Assembly: GCA_021464415.1 (NCBI GenBank)
Contig: CM038466.1
Coordinates: 19,593,017 to 19,657,016 of the forward strand
Direction of reading: 5' to 3'
Origin: Lonicera japonica
Lineage: Eukaryota > Streptophyta > Magnoliopsida > Dipsacales > Caprifoliaceae
DNA length: 64,000 nucleotides
The notes beneath the pieces were generated by a model, which saw only the letters and a list, made by a program, of their open reading frames with translations, was not told the DNA's origin and did no database searches. Shown here in pieces: positions 11,109-22,335 of the stretch. A program made the position numbers and the translations under genes. Every line of letters starts with the position of its first letter. Position 1 is the stretch's first letter.

Positions 11109-12620
11109 TTATAATAAAACTTCAGGATAAACAATATTTGTTGTGGAGTTATCAGTGATATCACGGATAAGTACATATATACGGGAAGAGCTAGTACATC
11201 TCGATAAAGCCATATATAATTGACTATGACTGAAGACCAGCGTACGCAAATCGATACCGACAAATTTAACAGACTGTCCCTGAGATTTATTCATAGTCAT
11301 TGCGTACGTTAATCTAACTGAAAATTGTTGTCTAGTCATTTTGATCGGTAGTTCAGACGATGACGGAGTCAAATAAATTCTTGGAATGAATACCAAGTCA
11401 CCACGTTTATCTCCAGTCAAAATTTTGGCTTCATGTACAATTTTTTCACACTTTAGAATGATAAGTCTTGTTCCATTACATAAACCTTCTTGGGGTGCAA
11501 TGTTTCTCAGTAACATTACTGGACAACCCTCTTTCACCTTTAATTTTAACGGTGGTAGCCCAGGGGGATTGAGTGTGTTCAAATACTCATTAGGATATCG
11601 ATGGGTAATGGTCCGATCTACCTCGTCATCTTCAACCATTTTGTCTGCAGCAAAGTATGTATAGGTCTCACCAGGAAAAACAGTCAATGCTACAATGTTG
11701 ATATCGCTAACATCGTCATTCCTAGCAGATAGAATTGTGCGTTCTTTCAAAAATTTCGGAGTAACCGTATTAACACTTGTAGTTTTGGGTAAACAATTGA
11801 AATCAAATTATCTACACTTTGACACTTTCTTATTGAATCTGGAAGGTGGATAATTTCTTGAGGATTAGACCCAATCTATAGATTAATAAAAAAAATTCAA
11901 TTTAATTAACAAAACCTAAAAATAGACTAAATAAAGATATATAATTTATATTACCTCATTTAGGAAATTCGAGAAATCAAATAATCCGCATTGATTATCA
12001 TGCAAATGCATGTTAACCTGCAAAGTCGAAATATGTATATCTTTCCAAAGCACAGAGCGCCTTAACGATGCTGCCACTATTTGCTCTCGAACACCTCTGG
12101 GTATAACAGGAAGAATTTGCCTAAAGTCTCCCCCAAGAACGACAGTAATACCACCAAACGGCCGTGAACTGTCACGGATGTCTTGTAAGGTTCGGTTAAC
12201 TGCTTCAACACAATGACGATGCTATATTGGAACCTTATCCCATATAATAAGTCTAGCCTTTCGAAATAATTCTGTATGTGATGACTGTTTTGTGAATCCA
12301 CATATTGAATTTTCTAATACATTAAGTGGAATGCAGAATGTAGAATGTGCAGTGCAACCCCCGTGTAATAACCCTGAAGCAATCCCAGATGATGCAACGG
12401 TAATCACTATATCCTCCAAGCTGCGACACTTTGAAGCAATTGTATTGTAAACAAAGGTCTTTCCTGTAGCTGCATCCCAACTTAAAAAGAAAGTAGTTCT
12501 CTTGTTTTCATAAACAGAAAAAATTATTGCATTATAAACGGTAAGCTGACATTCGTTCAAACGATCAACATTTTGTTGTACACTTATTTGGTCCACCTCA
12601 CCCTGTAATTACTTATGTTC
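11109..12620 (-). pseudogene. Helitron PIF1-like helicase domain, broken
   Basis: In Helitrons this domain unwinds donor DNA for rolling-circle transposition. From high to low coordinate: [12 protein letters not shown], a Walker A region reading WDAATGKTF where the family has GPxGTGKTF (first Gly lost), [13 protein letters not shown], Walker B region LIIWDKVPI (usual Glu replaced by Lys), then in another frame [14 protein letters not shown]. The longest open piece (11109-11750, 213 residues) holds [22 protein letters not shown] and LYMALSRC, the C-terminal helicase motifs. At least two frameshifts (near 12230 and 11755) break it, and both ATP-site motifs are damaged, so it is not functional. 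Confidence 0.85.
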
Positions 12621-15420
12621 CTATATCAATCTATTGCTGACGACAGCACTCCAATTAGCAAATGGAATTGGCATCAGCGAAAAATCCACTAAACTCTTCC
12701 CACACTCTTTAAGAACCTGATTTATAAGGTATAAACCATAATCGTGAACTTGTGTATCAGTAGGAGCCTCAATACCATAAGAAGCACAAATTTTGTGCGA
12801 TAAATCATCATATATATTAACTAAAAATTGATTCCACAATGCATTAGGTTTCAAAGGAGTGCATTGCGTTAAGATGACACAAAACAATCTTCTCAATTGG
12901 GATCCAGTTCTCATTATTGCTGCTTCTCTAAGACATTGAATCCACTTTTCATCATCTTCCAAAAGACCTTGAGCAATACATGCAGCTTTATATGTGAGGT
13001 GTACAACATTATTAACAGTTCTTAAACTTTGAAAAGATCGATGACCCTCCATAACAGTTAGTAAAAGACGTAGATAGAATCTCTCGCCTTCATTTGGGCT
13101 AACAAAGTACATTATACCAATTGAGGTTCCTTGCTTTCTCTCTATCCACAACTTTTTTTAACATGCCAAACGAAATATTTTGGGAATTGTTGGTATGTAA
13201 GCGTTCGAGCTAAATCATTGGTAGAACAACATGCAAAAAAACCTGTCAGAGTGGTTTGTTGATCCTCTGCTCTGTTGATTATATCATTGATTAATTATGA
13301 AGGGTGATAATAAACATGATGCATTCCCTCTAAGTGAACTACCAGACGCTGCACTGATGGAATCTCCTGATGCATAGAATTTCTAAATATTCTCCACGAC
13401 GCCTCAGGAGGACCAATGTACCTTGCATCGATGTATTGTTTAATTTCATCTGCGGCCCCCACTATCATTGTTGTGCAATCGTAACCCTTGAAAATGTATT
13501 TGTTAATGTACTTTACGCATTTTATCCCTGCACAAACTTTCACATTTATATGGCAATTAAATAGCCTTGAGAGGTATGGATTATATGGCACGACATCTCT
13601 ATTATCAGCAACATGTCCAGATCTAAGAGTATATTTTCGACCATCATTGCGCCTCTGATAGATTGGATACCCATCATCGCCCATAATAGTTTCATTTGCC
13701 TAAGCTTTAGGATATCTTTTAGTGCATTTACCACTTTCCATACACGGAGCATTAAGATTTTGAACACCACATGGTCTATGCACCATACAACTTTTGATTG
13801 TTTCGTACATAAGCGGATCAGAAATTGGATCAGGAAATTCAGCACAAACAAGCTCGGTTCACTTGTTCACATGTTTGAATTTTGTCTTGACCATGAAGAG
13901 ATATTAGCAAGTGCATGTGCGGCAACCCACGCTTTTAGAACTCGATTGTGAAAACATGTGCCACCTTTTCACCAAATACTTTTTGTTTATCAATTTCAAC
14001 CATCAAGGCCCGTCGCTTTAACTCGAAGACTCGGGCCACTAAATCAGGACAATCGCTCGCTGTTTGATGTGGTAATAATGCAGCTTTAATGTCAAGCCAG
14101 TTTGGATTTGCAGTCATAGTTATAAAAATATCTGGATGTTGGTTGTATCGAGTTATGGCCATGGAATCTTGAAATATTTCAAACATTTGTCTTGGACTCT
14201 CAGAAAAAAGACGGCAAAACTACTCGTTTATCAACTTGATGAGCCTCCAACCCATTAGGGGCAACATCGACCAAATCTTGGTATAAATCAAATCAAAGCT
14301 TTTGTTGGTTGAGTCTGTAATATGTCAATCGATTTTGCTCTGTTGCTTCCCATGCATCAACAATGAACTCTTGCAACAATCGCCTCACCCCTTAGGATGG
14401 TTGAATACTCAGTAGGTCTTTCGAACAAACGATACCCATAGTATTGCAATTGTGTAAGTCGTTTATTTGACGCGCTACCCAAACTGACATCCTATAGCTT
14501 TAATTCAGATTCTCATCCAAGCTCACCAAACAGAAAGAATAACACATAGTGCAATGGTAAATAAGCTGGATGGTATTCGCTAATCTGTATAAGCTGATCA
14601 CTCCCTTTTAACCTTATAATGATATCTCTCATCCCAGAGATTTCAGTACCATCTCCAGGCAATATGACATCAATCTCATCAGATGTGGGCAAGTTATGCG
14701 TTCAACGATCTTTTGTTGGTGCATAATGAAGGTAAGCCGGGATATCATGATTATTCAAATGTTCTCTTGCCTAAAATTGAGGCCGCATGTCTGAACTTGT
14801 ATGAAAATGCGTTAAATCGTAACAAATTATCTTAGATTGTTCTCAATGCATCAGTTTTTAATTGCGGATTTCATTAAACACGGTAATCTAAAGCACAGTC
14901 CGAGTCATAATATATACAACTGGGCATAGACTGGATCTTGTCCATCTGGTGGTTGTAGTACACATGTCCTATGTCACAGCTCCCCATGGATTGTAAATGA
15001 AGTAGGACCCCTACCAGTGAGCACCCTATCATCCATGCGTACTCCCAAACTCGTGAAAACATTTGATGCGTTATACAATCAAGTATAACGTCGAAACGAC
15101 CTTGATTGGTCATCGTTGCCGTCATGTAATTCTTGAATTTCAGGTGGAGGCGCTATGAGGTTTGGGAGACGAATTTTTCCTTGCAAACAACATTTTTCAA
15201 AAAATAGGTGCACATCATATGAACTTGATAACCTTTCAGCTTTTCAGTGCAATGCTGAACAATGAGGACACCTTCTATCCATTCTACCGATAAAATGTCT
15301 CCCAAAAATAGCATGCGGCTGAGGTGTCACAGTTGTAGTTAATATCTCATCCTCTACCCAAGTATTCATCAAGAAGTAGTTCACTCGTTGGCGTTAACTT
15401 AAAGTAAGTGTGGTATTTGG
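12621..15420 (-). pseudogene. Helitron Rep (HUH nuclease) and N-terminal domain, broken
   Basis: The replication-initiator part of the Helitron protein. Frames broken by stops read, in order, FTSLGVRMDDRVLTGRGP and VYAQLYIYD (about 15070-14900), PTSDEIDVILPGDGTE (about 14690), HPDIFITMTANPNW and DLVARVF (14130-14030). Next comes EF-stop-KRGLPHMHLL with the HUH motif His-Met-His at 13919-13911, then VKYINKYIFKGYD (about 13510-13475) with the paired catalytic tyrosine motif. The stop before KRGLPH (TAA, 13937-13935) stands where the family has CAA (Gln), a single C-to-T change. Several other stops and frameshifts exist (for example near 14200, 13685 and 13290). Confidence 0.82.
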
Positions 15421-15657
15421 GAAATAGTATTTCAGAATGTGTGGGGCGAAAAAGAATTGAGTAAATTTCCCAAATGGTCATTAAAGTATTAGTTGAGATC
15501 AAACTTGCAACTCCAATTCAAAAAGCACTAATTTTCCCATCAAACTCTTGGCCAAGGGAATCTATTAAATTTAGTTATTAATAATATGATAGTTGGAAGG
15601 GCGAATTGAAACTTGTACAATTGTTTAATAACCTTTTGGGTAATTATTTCTAAAGAA

Positions 15658-16170
15658 TTAGCATGGAACCAAAATTGGATTTATCGGTTTTCTTCGATTA
15701 GGAGAGAGTGGTATTGGTGCATGATCCAAATGAGGCTCAAAGTTTACTGGAGTTGATGTGATGCTTTGTGAGTGGTATTTCTGATGTATACTATTCGATG
15801 GAAGTAATTCTTCGTCACTTGAGTAAGAATTAAAAGAACTTGAACATTGAGGATCCAATAGCGAGTCTTCGGGAAGCTGATGATAATTAAGATAATCCAG
15901 GTTCTAATAATGAAGGATGTTGATAGAAATAATTATTAATTCTAATACATTCATGTTCATAAGCAGCGTGTTGGCGTGGCCTAGGAATTAAACCAAAAAA
16001 AAATCTTGGTGGAATTGGGTCCTGTTGAAAGGAATGAAGGTTTTTTTTTTGCTTTTCCTTTTCCTTTTCACGACGCAAACGTTGGGCAAGTTGTCTTGGT
16101 CGAACATCATTATTTTCCATATATCGACTTTTACGTTGAGAAATGGAAGCTCTATAAATATTATTATCAA
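15658..16170 (-). pseudogene. Possible Helitron N-terminal exons
   Basis: Two minus-strand open pieces. 16120-15887 starts MENNDVRPRQLAQRLRREKE, and upstream reading SISQRKSRY gives the basic region seen at the N terminus of plant Helitron proteins. 15858-15658 is Ser/Pro-rich (CSSSFNSYSSDEELLPS...). Both face the same way as the Rep/helicase remnant 240 bp away. Membership rests on orientation and the RPRQLAQRLRRE motif only. Confidence 0.5.
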
Positions 16171-17236
16171 TGGATCCCTAAAAATAACATAAAGTATATA
16201 AATTTATTGTAGTTGAAAAATGAATCAACTTTAAGGCTAAATGTGAGGCAATAGACATATATACTAATTTAATAAAGTAATGAAAATTGTAATATTTTTC
16301 TTCATTGTAGTATTTTCATGTGCAATAATAAAAGAAGCAGAACATAATAAAAAGTACTTTGTTGCCAATGTTAAATGAAATACGAATATTAAAATTAATT
16401 ACCACGATAGGAGCTTGATTTTCCTTCCCTTTCCCATTGCCGATATAAGATATACATGCTTCTTGGTTTCTCTGTTTATTCTAATAGCAAAAAAATACAT
16501 GATGTATTTAGTTAAATTAAAAGTGAAGTATAAAATAATTAGTTATACTGTATTTTAACAAAAAATAACGTAAATTATTAACAAAATGTTAAGACGGGTA
16601 ACTTGCCTTAAGCATTATATTCAATTCAGATTCCTCTCGAATAACAATGTTTACATTTTTCTTGCGCAGAAACTCCTTTCTATTAAAGCATGTAAAAATA
16701 AATACTCATTAGCGATAAATTTTTTTTTAATGATAACACGTATAAAAAAAATCCAACAAATGCAATGTCTTTGTAGAATAGGAAGGTAATGTTACCGTAA
16801 GTTGCAAATGGTAATCCTCCTGTAACAATTTAATTGACAGGACGTATTACAATTTGAGTGAGATTAAACGTATGAAATTGATACGTTATTTATAACTATT
16901 ATTAATCATGAATAAAGGGGAACTTACATATCTAAACACGGATAAGAGAAAGATGTCTACTTGCGGGAGTGGTCACTTTATTCACAACCTCTATACATGG
17001 TGAACATAATTACATGTTAATTTTTGCCATTGTAAAAAAGTGTATGAAGAAATGAAAATAATAAGAAATATGATAGGTCCTATGTTCCAGCGTCATCCGG
17101 GATATGAAGGATTTTCATTATTCTAAGGTAAAAGTTTATTATTTTATTTAAAATAATAAATTTTCACATAAACAGCCAAAAAAATAAATAAGAAAGAACA
17201 TTTACACATAACATTAGTCTCGTTATGATTTTGGTA

Positions 17237-17596
17237 TTATATTCTAAATGTAAATTTAACTTTGAACTTATAACAGAGACATAAAAATAAGAAAAAATTA
17301 GTACCCTGTAGCAGTGTTTTCACAGTAGAGATAGATGCAATATCCGAGTCAGGTTGATGTATCTGTAGCTCTTTTGGGATTGTAATGGTTTGTTGTTGTG
17401 TCGGAGCATGTAAACGTGTCATAGTTCGGCGACGGGTAGAACCCCATCGTAAAGCTTTTAGTGGCTCTTTCAAGGTGGCAGTTCTACGACGGGTGTAACC
17501 CCAACGTAAAATAGTTTTTTGATGAGTTCGTCGACGCTTTAAACTCCATGAAAAAATGGCATTTTGGTGCTCCGGTGGGGGTGAATGACTTTGCAT
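17237..17596 (-). CDS. Small basic ORF with three W(S/G)xxRRRT repeats
   Basis: A 119-residue open frame. Residues about 17-60 contain WSLKRRRT, WGYTRRRT and WGSTRRRT spaced about 12-20 residues apart, followed by a Gln/Thr-rich stretch. I do not recognise the family. The repeated Trp plus basic cluster could bind nucleic acid. It is on the same strand as the Helitron genes and about 1.1 kb upstream of their N-terminal exons, so it may be the Helitron first exon or captured DNA. It may also be chance. Confidence 0.3.
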   Translation of the reverse strand: MQSHSPPPEHQNAIFSWSLKRRRTHQKTILRWGYTRRRTATLKEPLKALRWGSTRRRTMTRLHAPTQQQTITIPKELQIHQPDSDIASISTVKTLLQGTNFFLFLCLCYKFKVKFTFRI

Positions 17597-17699
17597 GAGG
17601 CTGAGTTTATAAAAAAGATAAAAGGTATAAGAAACTTTAAAAATGAATACATGCCTCTAGTAATAACAAATTTAATTTTACAACCAACAAAGATTTTTG

Positions 17700-17963
17700 A
17701 ACTTGGTATCTTAAAAAAGCACAAAAATAAATAAACAATAGATATCTTCAATTATTCTTAATTAATAAACATCCAATTATTTTTTTACATCACCAATACG
17801 TAAATGATTGGCAGGCACTATTTAAAAAATAATAATTAATAAAAGTATAATAAGGCAGGCATTATTTTTAAAAGAAATAATTAATAAAAGTATAGAACTA
17901 ATGTTTATCAAATCAAGAAAGGTTATTATCTATTGTAGGATATTTTTCCTTAATTCAATCATG

Positions 17964-18001
<38 letters not shown>

Positions 18002-18890
18002 ACAAACCCCATCTCCTTATCTAATTTGAAATTGTGAATTTAAAATTCTGGTTTAGAAAAAAAATAAGTAAAATAAATTTTGAGAAATTTAAAAATAAAG
18101 TTGACTTTTAGCAAAAAAAATTAAAAAATAGATTTATAAATGCTAACAAACATGGCCTAATAATCTGAACACCACTAACACATAAATCATCGAAGTTTAT
18201 TAATCCTAGTCATAAACTTATTAATTTTGTCTCTACTTGCTCAATTTAAATGGAAGATAAAAATATTATTTTTATTTTATTGAAATAAGGTATAAAGAAA
18301 GCATAAACCCATTGCCAATTAGTTTTGTGTTAGATACTCCAAATTTACGCCACACACGTGAAGTGTATGTTGGTATATTAAAAAAATCAAATAAATAAAT
18401 AAATAATAGATATCTTCAATTATTCTTAATTAATAAACATCCAATTATTTTTTTACATCACCAATATATAAATGATTGGCAGGCACTATTTAAAAAATAA
18501 TAATTAATAAAAGAATAATAGGCATGTACTATTTTTAAAAAATTAATTAATAAAAGTATAGAACTAATGTTTATCAAATCAAGAAATGTTATTATCTATT
18601 GTAGGATATATTTCCTTAATTCAATCATGTTTTTTTTTTTAAAAAATCATTTCCTTATCTAATTTGTTTAGAAAAAAAAAAGTAAAATAAATTTTGAGAA
18701 ATTTAAAAATAAAGTTGAATTTTAGCAAAATTTTTAAAATAGATATAGATAGATTTATAAATGCTAACAAACATGGCCTAATAATCTGAACACCACTAAC
18801 ACATAAATCATCAAAGTTTATTAATTCTAGTCATAAACTCATTAATTTTGTCTTTACTTGCTCAATTTAAATGGAAGATATATTTATTAT
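17700..18890. repeat. Tandem segmental duplication, unit about 670 bp
   Basis: Segment 17722-18285 recurs at 18395-18885 in the same orientation (AATAGATATCTTCAATTATT at 17738 and 18404, and CTAACAAACATGGCCTAATA in both). Identity looks high with small indels. Copy 1 carries a run of T then A (about 18 T and 21 A, 17964-18002) where copy 2 has only about ten T and six A. Non-coding. Confidence 0.85.
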
Positions 18891-19729
18891 TATTTATTGA
18901 TAATTCATGAAAAAGAATTGAGCAATTTTAAAATTTATCAGTGTTGATTTTTTGCTCTAATTAAAAGAAAAAAAAAAAAAAATAAAAATTATAAGTGTGA
19001 ATTTTTTTTCCTACTCCTCTATTCTTCTAAAAACTATTGGTACTAAGTTGATATGTAGCCTTAGGTAAACATCAATAGCAGTAACAACAGAATACCAAAG
19101 AATATTCTAAATTTAGTGAGGGAGCAAGTAATAAATGATAATAAAAAAAAGGCATAACCAAACAAACCCAAAATAGGATATAATCGGACCCAAAAATCAG
19201 ACCAAACAAACCCACATTTTCCACTCTCTCTCTTGGCATTCACTGCTATAGAGATTGAAAAATCTCTCTACTAATTAGTGTTGGATTTCCATTGCATGAG
19301 TTTAGAGATGCCGCTTGACCTCATAGCCAGAGCAGTAATTAATGTAATCAAACACTAATCAGACCAAACAAACCTAAAAATCTCTCTTGGCATTCACTGC
19401 TATTAGTATAGATTTCAAAGCAAAAAAAATTATGCTCTGTTTTTGCTCTAGCTTTTTATTGCTCTACCTTTTTTGCTCTAATTCAAAGAAAAAAAAGTTT
19501 CAGTGTGGATTTTTTGCTCTAATTCAAAGCAAAAAAAACCACCGTTCTCTTCTCTTTCATCTCTCTCTTCCACCATATTTTCCCCCATTCTTCTTTCCCC
19601 CAAACAAAAAACCTTAATGTGAAAGAGAGAAATACACCTCAAAAACCCACCTATCCGTCACCCACCTCAAAAACCCACCTCTTCGTCACCCACCACAAAA
19701 ACCCTCCTAAAACACCCACCTCCCGTAAC
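18891..19729. other. Spacer with short duplications and a CCACC-rich tract
   Basis: CTCTTGGCATTCACTGCTAT occurs at about 19232 and 19385, and ATCAGACCAAACAAACC at about 19196 and 19358. From 19632 to 19734 the DNA is a degenerate ACCCACCTC/AAAACCCACC repeat into which the LTR below inserted. No recognised gene. Confidence 0.5.
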
Positions 19730-19734
19730 CCACC

Positions 19735-20941
19735 TGTGAGAATCCGCAAATGCGACCCCCGGGTTCTCGTTCCTGTTGGTGGGCGTCTGAAACATCGAAA
19801 ATGATTCCTTTGTTCCATTTGCTTCTATGTGTTGATAATTCATATCGGGAGTCCCTCTATCCTATTTCTAGATGCAAGAGGGTTCGTTCAGAGTCGCCAG
19901 TACGTTTTACGAGAAAACGGACAAAATGATTGTGTAAGAGGGAAGGCTACAGATAAGCCTTTTTTACACGTTTGTCTACGAAACCAGGATTCTATAGGGT
20001 TCGGGAACTATATTACGGTTTAAGGTGTTCAATTCCGCCCTTTCGGTCTCTAGTGGTCTTATATGTTTAATGTTGGAAAACTTGGATGCTTTTACTGATA
20101 TTCTACTGCTTTCTGAAAATAACTAATGAAAACCTGTTTTTCGAGCGCGTTAGGAATCTACAACAACTATGTCGCCACTTCGCTTACTAGGACGGGGATC
20201 GACCTAGTTACCTTCCTCTTAGAAATATTTTATTTTAATTACTAGAAGAGACTTTAGTTACAATAAAACTAGAAGAGACTTTAGTTACCTTCCCGACGAT
20301 ATATATAAGAATAAGAGAGAGAAAATATAATACGGCAGAGAAGACCTCCGGCGAATATTAGCTTTTCCTCTTAGAAATATTTCCAGCGGTCTGACTCTAG
20401 AAGGTGGCACTCCGGGTGCCAAGATTAGATCCGAGACTCTTGCAGAAATAAATGTTATCGCAGATGCTTCCGGAGAAGGCTTAAAGATTAGAAAATATGA
20501 GAGAGAATAAGGAATTTTAGTATAGAAATTGTGGTGAGAAGTTGCCGTCTAGAACCCTTGGGAGTGTTGGCCTATTTATACTGCTCGGAGAGGATTGTCG
20601 CGCGACATTTCCCAACTTTATCTGTTTGTCGCGCGACGTACCTGTTTGTCGCGCGACATATCTGTTTGTCGCACGACAAACGGTTGAAGTGATGGGTTCT
20701 GACACTGTGATATGTCAGAAAGTGAATGGTCGGGTGCAGAGGGGTTTGTCGCGCGACATAAGAGTGATTGTCGCGCGACATACCAGTATGTCGTGCGACA
20801 ATCCTACTTAAAAATAGGTTTGTTGGCCAACAAACCCTTGCGGGGTAGTTTCGGGTGCTCGGATGGGTTCCGGACTCCAAAAACAGTAGTTCTCGAAGGT
20901 CGTTAGGGTTCTTGCGGGGGTCACGGATCGGGGTGTCTACA
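19735..20941 (-). mobile_element. Solo LTR (Ty3/gypsy-like), 1207 bp, TSD CCACC
   Basis: Begins TGTGAG and ends GTCTACA on the plus strand, flanked by an exact 5-bp duplication CCACC (19730-19734 and 20942-20946). On the minus strand it begins TGTAGACACCCCG, a start seen in gypsy LTRs, and a TATAAATAGG box (20581-20571) supports minus orientation. No primer-binding site or internal domain adjoins either end, so it is a solo LTR left by LTR-LTR recombination. Gypsy assignment is inferred from terminal sequence style only. Confidence 0.9.
20596..20800. repeat. Array of seven TGTCGCGCGACA-type palindromes in the LTR
   Basis: Copies start at 20596, 20627, 20647, 20667, 20747, 20769 and 20789; 20596, 20647, 20747 and 20769 are perfect and the others have one change. 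Within clusters the spacing is 20-22 bp. The array lies in the inferred U3 region, ending 15 bp from the minus-strand TATAAATAGG box (20581-20571). Each unit contains a CGCG core (CAMTA-type box) and inverted TGTC/GACA (auxin response factor half sites). Confidence 0.85.
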
Positions 20942-20946
20942 CCACC

Positions 20947-21361
20947 TCTCCGTCACTCATGTTAACGTAAATACACAATCATCAGTGGGTCTAAACGAGT
21001 GAGATGAGAATAGTACCTTAGTGAGACAAAAAGGAATAAATGAGTGGCGACAGTGAGAGAGAGAAATAAATGAGTTGCGAACGGCGACGTTGGTTGTGTA
21101 GAGAGAGAAAGGAGAAGGCGTTGCTTTGAAGAAGAAGAAGAAGAGTGAAAGGACAGAGAGAGAAAAATGAGTGGCTGCAAGATATTTTAGAGAGAGAGAA
21201 AAATTGAGTGGACGGGGTTATCCGAAATATTGGACGGTTGAAATTGGTTATTTTATTTGGGCGGGATTTGTGTTGTATTTCAAAACAATTGTATATTGTT
21301 ACTATAGATTAAAAAAATAATTTGTTTTAATTAATAACGAAACTTTTTGAAAAAAAAAAAC
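20947..21361. other. Spacer, nothing recognised
   Basis: Contains GA-rich stretches (21045-21065, 21125-21205) but no gene-like frame or repeat end that I can name. Confidence 0.4.
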
Positions 21362-21364
21362 TTA

Positions 21365-21725
21365 GGACCTGTTTGGTCTGTGTTTTTTTTCCTCCAAATT
21401 TTAAAAATTCAACTCAAAATCAACTCTATTTTTACACTACCCAAAATTTATTTCACTTTACTTTCTCTCTCTAAAAAAACTTTTAAAACACCATAACTTT
21501 AAATTCAAAAATCAATATTAAATAAAAAATATATATTTAAAACATACTTGTCGAGATCTATAAAATAAGATCCATTGTGACTATTTTTTGAAATTTTTTT
21601 ATGAGATTTTTAGTTGGTTGAAAAAAACTCAAAAAAAAACTAAATCCACTTTTCAACATACTTTTAAATTCTACCAAACACCATATTTTAAAAAACTCAA
21701 CTCAAAATATCAACCAAACATCACC
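21365..21725. mobile_element. Tourist-like MITE, 361 bp, TSD TTA
   Basis: Starts GGACCTGTTTGGTC and ends ACCAAACATCACC, imperfect inverted termini of the GGxCCTGTTTGG type. Direct TTA flanks at 21362-21364 and 21726-21728. Interior A/T-rich with inverted blocks; no coding. Confidence 0.85.
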
Positions 21726-22062
21726 TTAGACTTTTGAAGTTCTAATTGCGTGTACGTAGGAAAACAATCCTTTAATTCTTCTCCGATCTTTCTTCTCATA
21801 TGCAATCGCAATCTTCTCATCCTACTAGATATAATTAGAGGAGCAGTAATATTTTTTCTTTCATTCAAATTGATTTTAAAATAATAAGAGAGGATTTGAT
21901 ATTTAGTTCTAAGGTATTTTGCAGAATTTTTTGCAATTGTAATATATTTTTTATGCCATGTAAATTCTTATCATTGAAATAAAATTATATTTTTAATATT
22001 TAAAAAAATAATTAATGTACTCATAAAAATATATCTTTTTGAGTTTTGCTCAGAGCCTATAA

Positions 22063-22210
22063 ATGGTGCAAACCGACTTTGCTAATAAAATGGCAAGGTT
22101 GGGGCGCACTCAAAATGAAAAACTTGTCAAAATTATGGTTCTTCCTATGGAGTTTGTGGATGAGTTGATGGCTGATTTGGAGGGGATTGGCATTCCCGAG
22201 AGGATTCTAG
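22063..22210 (+). pseudogene. LINE RNase H C-terminal scrap
   Basis: The frame reads MVQTDFANKMARLGR, then NEKLVKIMVLPMEFVDEL and MADLEGIGIPERI, ending at a poly-T run. ANKMARLG followed by a short acidic tail ending near a hydrophobic patch is the C-terminal pattern of plant LINE RNase H domains (cf. ADxMAKLG). A one-base shift upstream joins GANRLC to ANKMARLG. No upstream domain is present. Confidence 0.5.
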
Positions 22211-22335
22211 TTTTTTTTTTTTTCTTTCATGTTTGTTAACCAAAAAAGATAGTACTAAAAATGCAAGCAAACAAACTATTTATAATTCAGACCAAGCAAA
22301 AAAAATAAAAAAATAAAAAATACTTATAATCACTT

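Larger units (their letters stand above)
10279..17600 (-). mobile_element. Degenerate autonomous Helitron (3' end resolved, 5' end not)
   Basis: On the minus strand the sequence ends in a hairpin GTGCC-ATC-GGCAC (10304-10292), a 9-nt spacer and CTAG (10282-10279), followed by a host T: the canonical Helitron 3' end inserted at an A/T dinucleotide. Reading inward are the helicase and Rep coding remnants (11109-15420) and putative N-terminal exons (to about 17596). The upstream 5'-TC end was not found; the right boundary given is the last possible coding segment, so the element may be shorter or longer. About 800 bp (10310-11108) between hairpin and helicase stop is non-coding. Confidence 0.75.

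Noticed and set aside
20542..20906. Overlapping open frames on both strands through the LTR palindrome array (repeating CRATY/VARQT-like residues)
   Set aside because: Repetition comes from translating the palindromes. The region is LTR promoter DNA, not a gene.
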